Positions 62,363 through 64,000 of a stretch of DNA of 64,000 nt are shown piece after piece. The DNA comes from JBMOLL01 sp049325415 (GTDB taxonomy: Bacteria > Bacteroidota > Bacteroidia > Bacteroidales > GCA-2748055), in assembly GCA_049325415.1 (NCBI GenBank), contig JBMOLL010000144.1, positions 67,795 through 131,794 of the forward strand. The letters are read 5' to 3'. Numbering within the stretch: the first letter of the stretch is position 1; every line of letters begins with the position of its first letter. The position numbers and the translations under genes are program-made. The notes under the pieces are model-generated. The model did not search any database. It saw only the letters and a program-made list of their open reading frames with translations, and was not told where the DNA came from.

Positions 62363-63784
62363 ATGAATGTGATTAGCCGGATTGTTGCTTTTATTGCTGC
62401 TGGACTGATGCTGGGCACAGGGACAGTGCATGCCCAGAATCATGTAGTGTCGGCCCAGATCGACAAACTGCCTGATCAGATGGTTTACCTCGGGGGATTT
62501 TTTAAGGACGGGATCGTCATTCTCGATAGCATGCGCTCTGCAAATGGCCAGGTGTATTTTGTAATGCCGGAAGAAGAGGACCCGGGAACGGCCTGGTTGT
62601 TCTTCGGTGCTCCGGGTCCGGACTCAAGAAGGGGGATCCAGCCCGATTTCATCGAATTTCTATACGACCGTGAGGATATCGGGATCTTTGCGACCTATCC
62701 CGATCTGAAGGGCAGTGTGCGTTTTTCCGGTTCTCCCCAGAACTCCCTTTACATTGAATATAAGATGAATGAAGAGGAGTATCACAAAAAGCTGGAGGTA
62801 CTGAATACTTTGCTCGACACTTATCCTGCCCGGGATGAATACTATACCTTTTCCGTAAAGTATTATGAAGCCTTACAGAAGGCACGCGATGCCGGATTGC
62901 TGGCCTTTGAAAAAAACTATCCCGATACCTACCTTGCCCGTTTGGTGGAATCGGCCAGAATGCCGCTGGTCCCGGGTGATCTGGATGCAGAAGGCCGGAC
63001 GACTTTCCTGAAAGAGCATTTCTTTGACATTGCCTCCCTTTCCGACCCGGCCATGCTCACCTCTCCGGTTTACAATAAAAAGATCATCGATTATCTGACA
63101 CTTTATATGGTAAAGACCAGCCCGGAGGAGCAGGAAAAAGCTTATTTGGAGGCTGTGGATGTGATCATGGCATCCACCTCTTCCGATCCGCTGATAAGGA
63201 ATTTTGTAGTTGAATACCTGTTCAATGGTTTTGAAATGCTTCAGATGGAGGAGGTGCAAACTTATCTCGCTGATAATTACGTCGATGAGAATTGCCAGAG
63301 TGACATCGTGGAAATAGCCCTGCAACGGATCGAAGGGTACCGGAAAATGGCTATCGGACAGATAGCTCCGGATATTGTCATTCGCGACAGCAGGAACCGC
63401 ACCATTCGCCTTTCCGGGTCCGAACATGAGTATACCGCGGTAATATTTTGGGCGAGCTATTGTGAACATTGTCAGAAACTGATACCCCGGCTGGCAGATT
63501 GGTATAACACAAAGCATGACCTGGACCTGGATATCCTGGCCGTTTCCATTGATACCGTCAAAAATGACTGGAGCCGTTTTATTACCGCTTACAAGCTGCC
63601 CTGGACCAATGCCATCGAAACCGCCGGATGGAACGGTAAAACTGCAAGCGATTATAATGTGTATGCAACGCCTACCATTTTTATCCTCGACCGGAACCGG
63701 AAAATCCTTGCTAAACCCTATACCTACCGCGAATTTATCAGGGAGACCGAAAAACTCAAAAAAACGGCCCAGGTGAGCAGGTAA
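62363..63784 (+). CDS. TlpA-like thiol-disulfide oxidoreductase with long N-terminal domain
   Basis: A 473-residue secreted protein: signal peptide ending TGTVHAQ, a roughly 300-residue N-terminal region with a beta-rich start (DKLPDQMVYLGGFFKDGIVILDSM) and a helical middle, then a thioredoxin-like domain with active site FWASYCEHCQKLIP (C370/C373) and cis-proline YATPTIFILDRNRKI. Bacteroidota use such proteins for periplasmic disulfide reduction; the substrate is unknown. Transcribed away from the tRNA and followed by a strong terminator. Confidence 0.9.
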   Translation: MNVISRIVAFIAAGLMLGTGTVHAQNHVVSAQIDKLPDQMVYLGGFFKDGIVILDSMRSANGQVYFVMPEEEDPGTAWLFFGAPGPDSRRGIQPDFIEFLYDREDIGIFATYPDLKGSVRFSGSPQNSLYIEYKMNEEEYHKKLEVLNTLLDTYPARDEYYTFSVKYYEALQKARDAGLLAFEKNYPDTYLARLVESARMPLVPGDLDAEGRTTFLKEHFFDIASLSDPAMLTSPVYNKKIIDYLTLYMVKTSPEEQEKAYLEAVDVIMASTSSDPLIRNFVVEYLFNGFEMLQMEEVQTYLADNYVDENCQSDIVEIALQRIEGYRKMAIGQIAPDIVIRDSRNRTIRLSGSEHEYTAVIFWASYCEHCQKLIPRLADWYNTKHDLDLDILAVSIDTVKNDWSRFITAYKLPWTNAIETAGWNGKTASDYNVYATPTIFILDRNRKILAKPYTYREFIRETEKLKKTAQVSR

Positions 63785-63830
63785 CTCACATGGGTGCTTT
63801 TTATGTTGTTTTCAAGCTAAAAAGATGGAA

Positions 63831-63864
63831 TAAAACGGGAAGCCCGTCGACGCTTCCCGTTTTA
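63831..63864. terminator. Bidirectional terminator between convergent genes
   Basis: Perfect 13-bp stem TAAAACGGGAAGC (63831-63843)/GCTTCCCGTTTTA (63852-63864) with an eight-base loop. The A/T ends give U-rich tails in both directions, serving the TlpA-like gene and the convergent gene at the right edge. Confidence 0.88.
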
Positions 63865-63866
63865 TT

Positions 63867-64000
63867 TCAGTTCCCTGAGAGCAGGAGCTTAAAGCTGTGG
63901 CTTGCTCCCTGGTCGCGAATGGTAAGAATATAGATCCCCTGCCGGATATCACCAGCTGGAAAGACCCCGTCGTTTCCGGATTCAGCAGAAAACCTCCGGA
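63867..64000 (-). CDS. C-terminal end of a type IX secretion cargo protein (cut by window edge)
   Basis: Only the last 44 codons are visible, ending in TGA at 63867-63869. They read (R)RFSAESGNDGVFPAGD, then IRQGIYILTIRDQGASHSF, then KLLLSGN. The GIYILTI...SFKLLL pattern is the end of a type A sorting domain, so the protein is exported by the type IX system encoded in this window. Its main function lies outside. Confidence 0.8.
   Translation of the reverse strand, partial: RRFSAESGNDGVFPAGDIRQGIYILTIRDQGASHSFKLLLSGN

Overview
The window is a stretch of chromosome from a Bacteroidota bacterium, most likely of the Bacteroidales/Marinilabiliales type. The evidence is type IX secretion genes (porV, porU, a porP/sprF homologue and gldJ), several proteins with C-terminal type IX sorting domains, a SusC/SusD pair behind an ECF sigma/FecR switch, many lipoproteins with Bacteroidota-like lipoboxes, and promoters of the TTTG-N19-TAnnTTTG type. 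Base composition is roughly half G+C by eye, except for one clearly AT-rich insert near 26.8-27.95 kb. No phage, transposase, integrase, rRNA or CRISPR array was seen.

Layout. 1-2.8 kb: a lemA fragment, a DCC-family thiol oxidoreductase and a NarL-type two-component pair. 2.76-3.3 kb: a gene-free tract of low-complexity sequence, telomere-like heptamers and stacked palindromes. 3.3-8.35 kb (minus strand): a five-gene cluster related to heterodisulfide reductase/Qmo (two HdrC-like, one HdrB-like, one short HdrA-like, one membrane HdrE/D fusion), the best candidate here for a little-described energy-metabolism complex. 8.5-11.3 kb: hutU, a thioredoxin-like protein and a CoA-binding protein. 11.3-21.8 kb: ispF, porV and porU on the minus strand, diverging from porP-like, gldJ, murF and ppa. 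21.8-34.6 kb: housekeeping genes (acyl-CoA synthetase, glycosyltransferase, inositol phosphatase, mtaB, folC, nitroreductase, phoH, sixA-like, NUDIX, pentapeptide, pirin), interrupted by the AT-rich TPR lipoprotein.

34.8-45.3 kb: an ECF sigma/FecR/SusC/SusD locus followed by two secreted LamG-type proteins, the second fused to a purple-acid-phosphatase-like enzyme. This suggests uptake coupled to release of phosphate from an organic substrate. 45.3-50.2 kb: an MFS transporter, a Cache-domain histidine kinase, an M28 peptidase and a STAS-like protein. 50.4-53.4 kb: a tightly overlapping selenium operon (yedF, class V aminotransferase, DUF3343, selD). 53.4-61.2 kb: a YESQAD-repeat secreted protein, a beta-barrel-like protein, an amidase, an alpha/beta hydrolase, and a secreted M4 metallopeptidase with an accompanying lipoprotein.

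61.3-62.3 kb: a tRNA-Val(TAC) gene embedded in its own debris. A roughly 300-bp tandem duplication carrying hairpins and a tRNA 3'-end fragment lies downstream. Two copies of the tRNA 5' end, each with a perfect palindrome inserted at the same D-loop position, lie upstream inside the predicted transcript. The window closes with a TlpA-like thioredoxin, a strong bidirectional terminator and the C-terminal tail of another type IX cargo protein.
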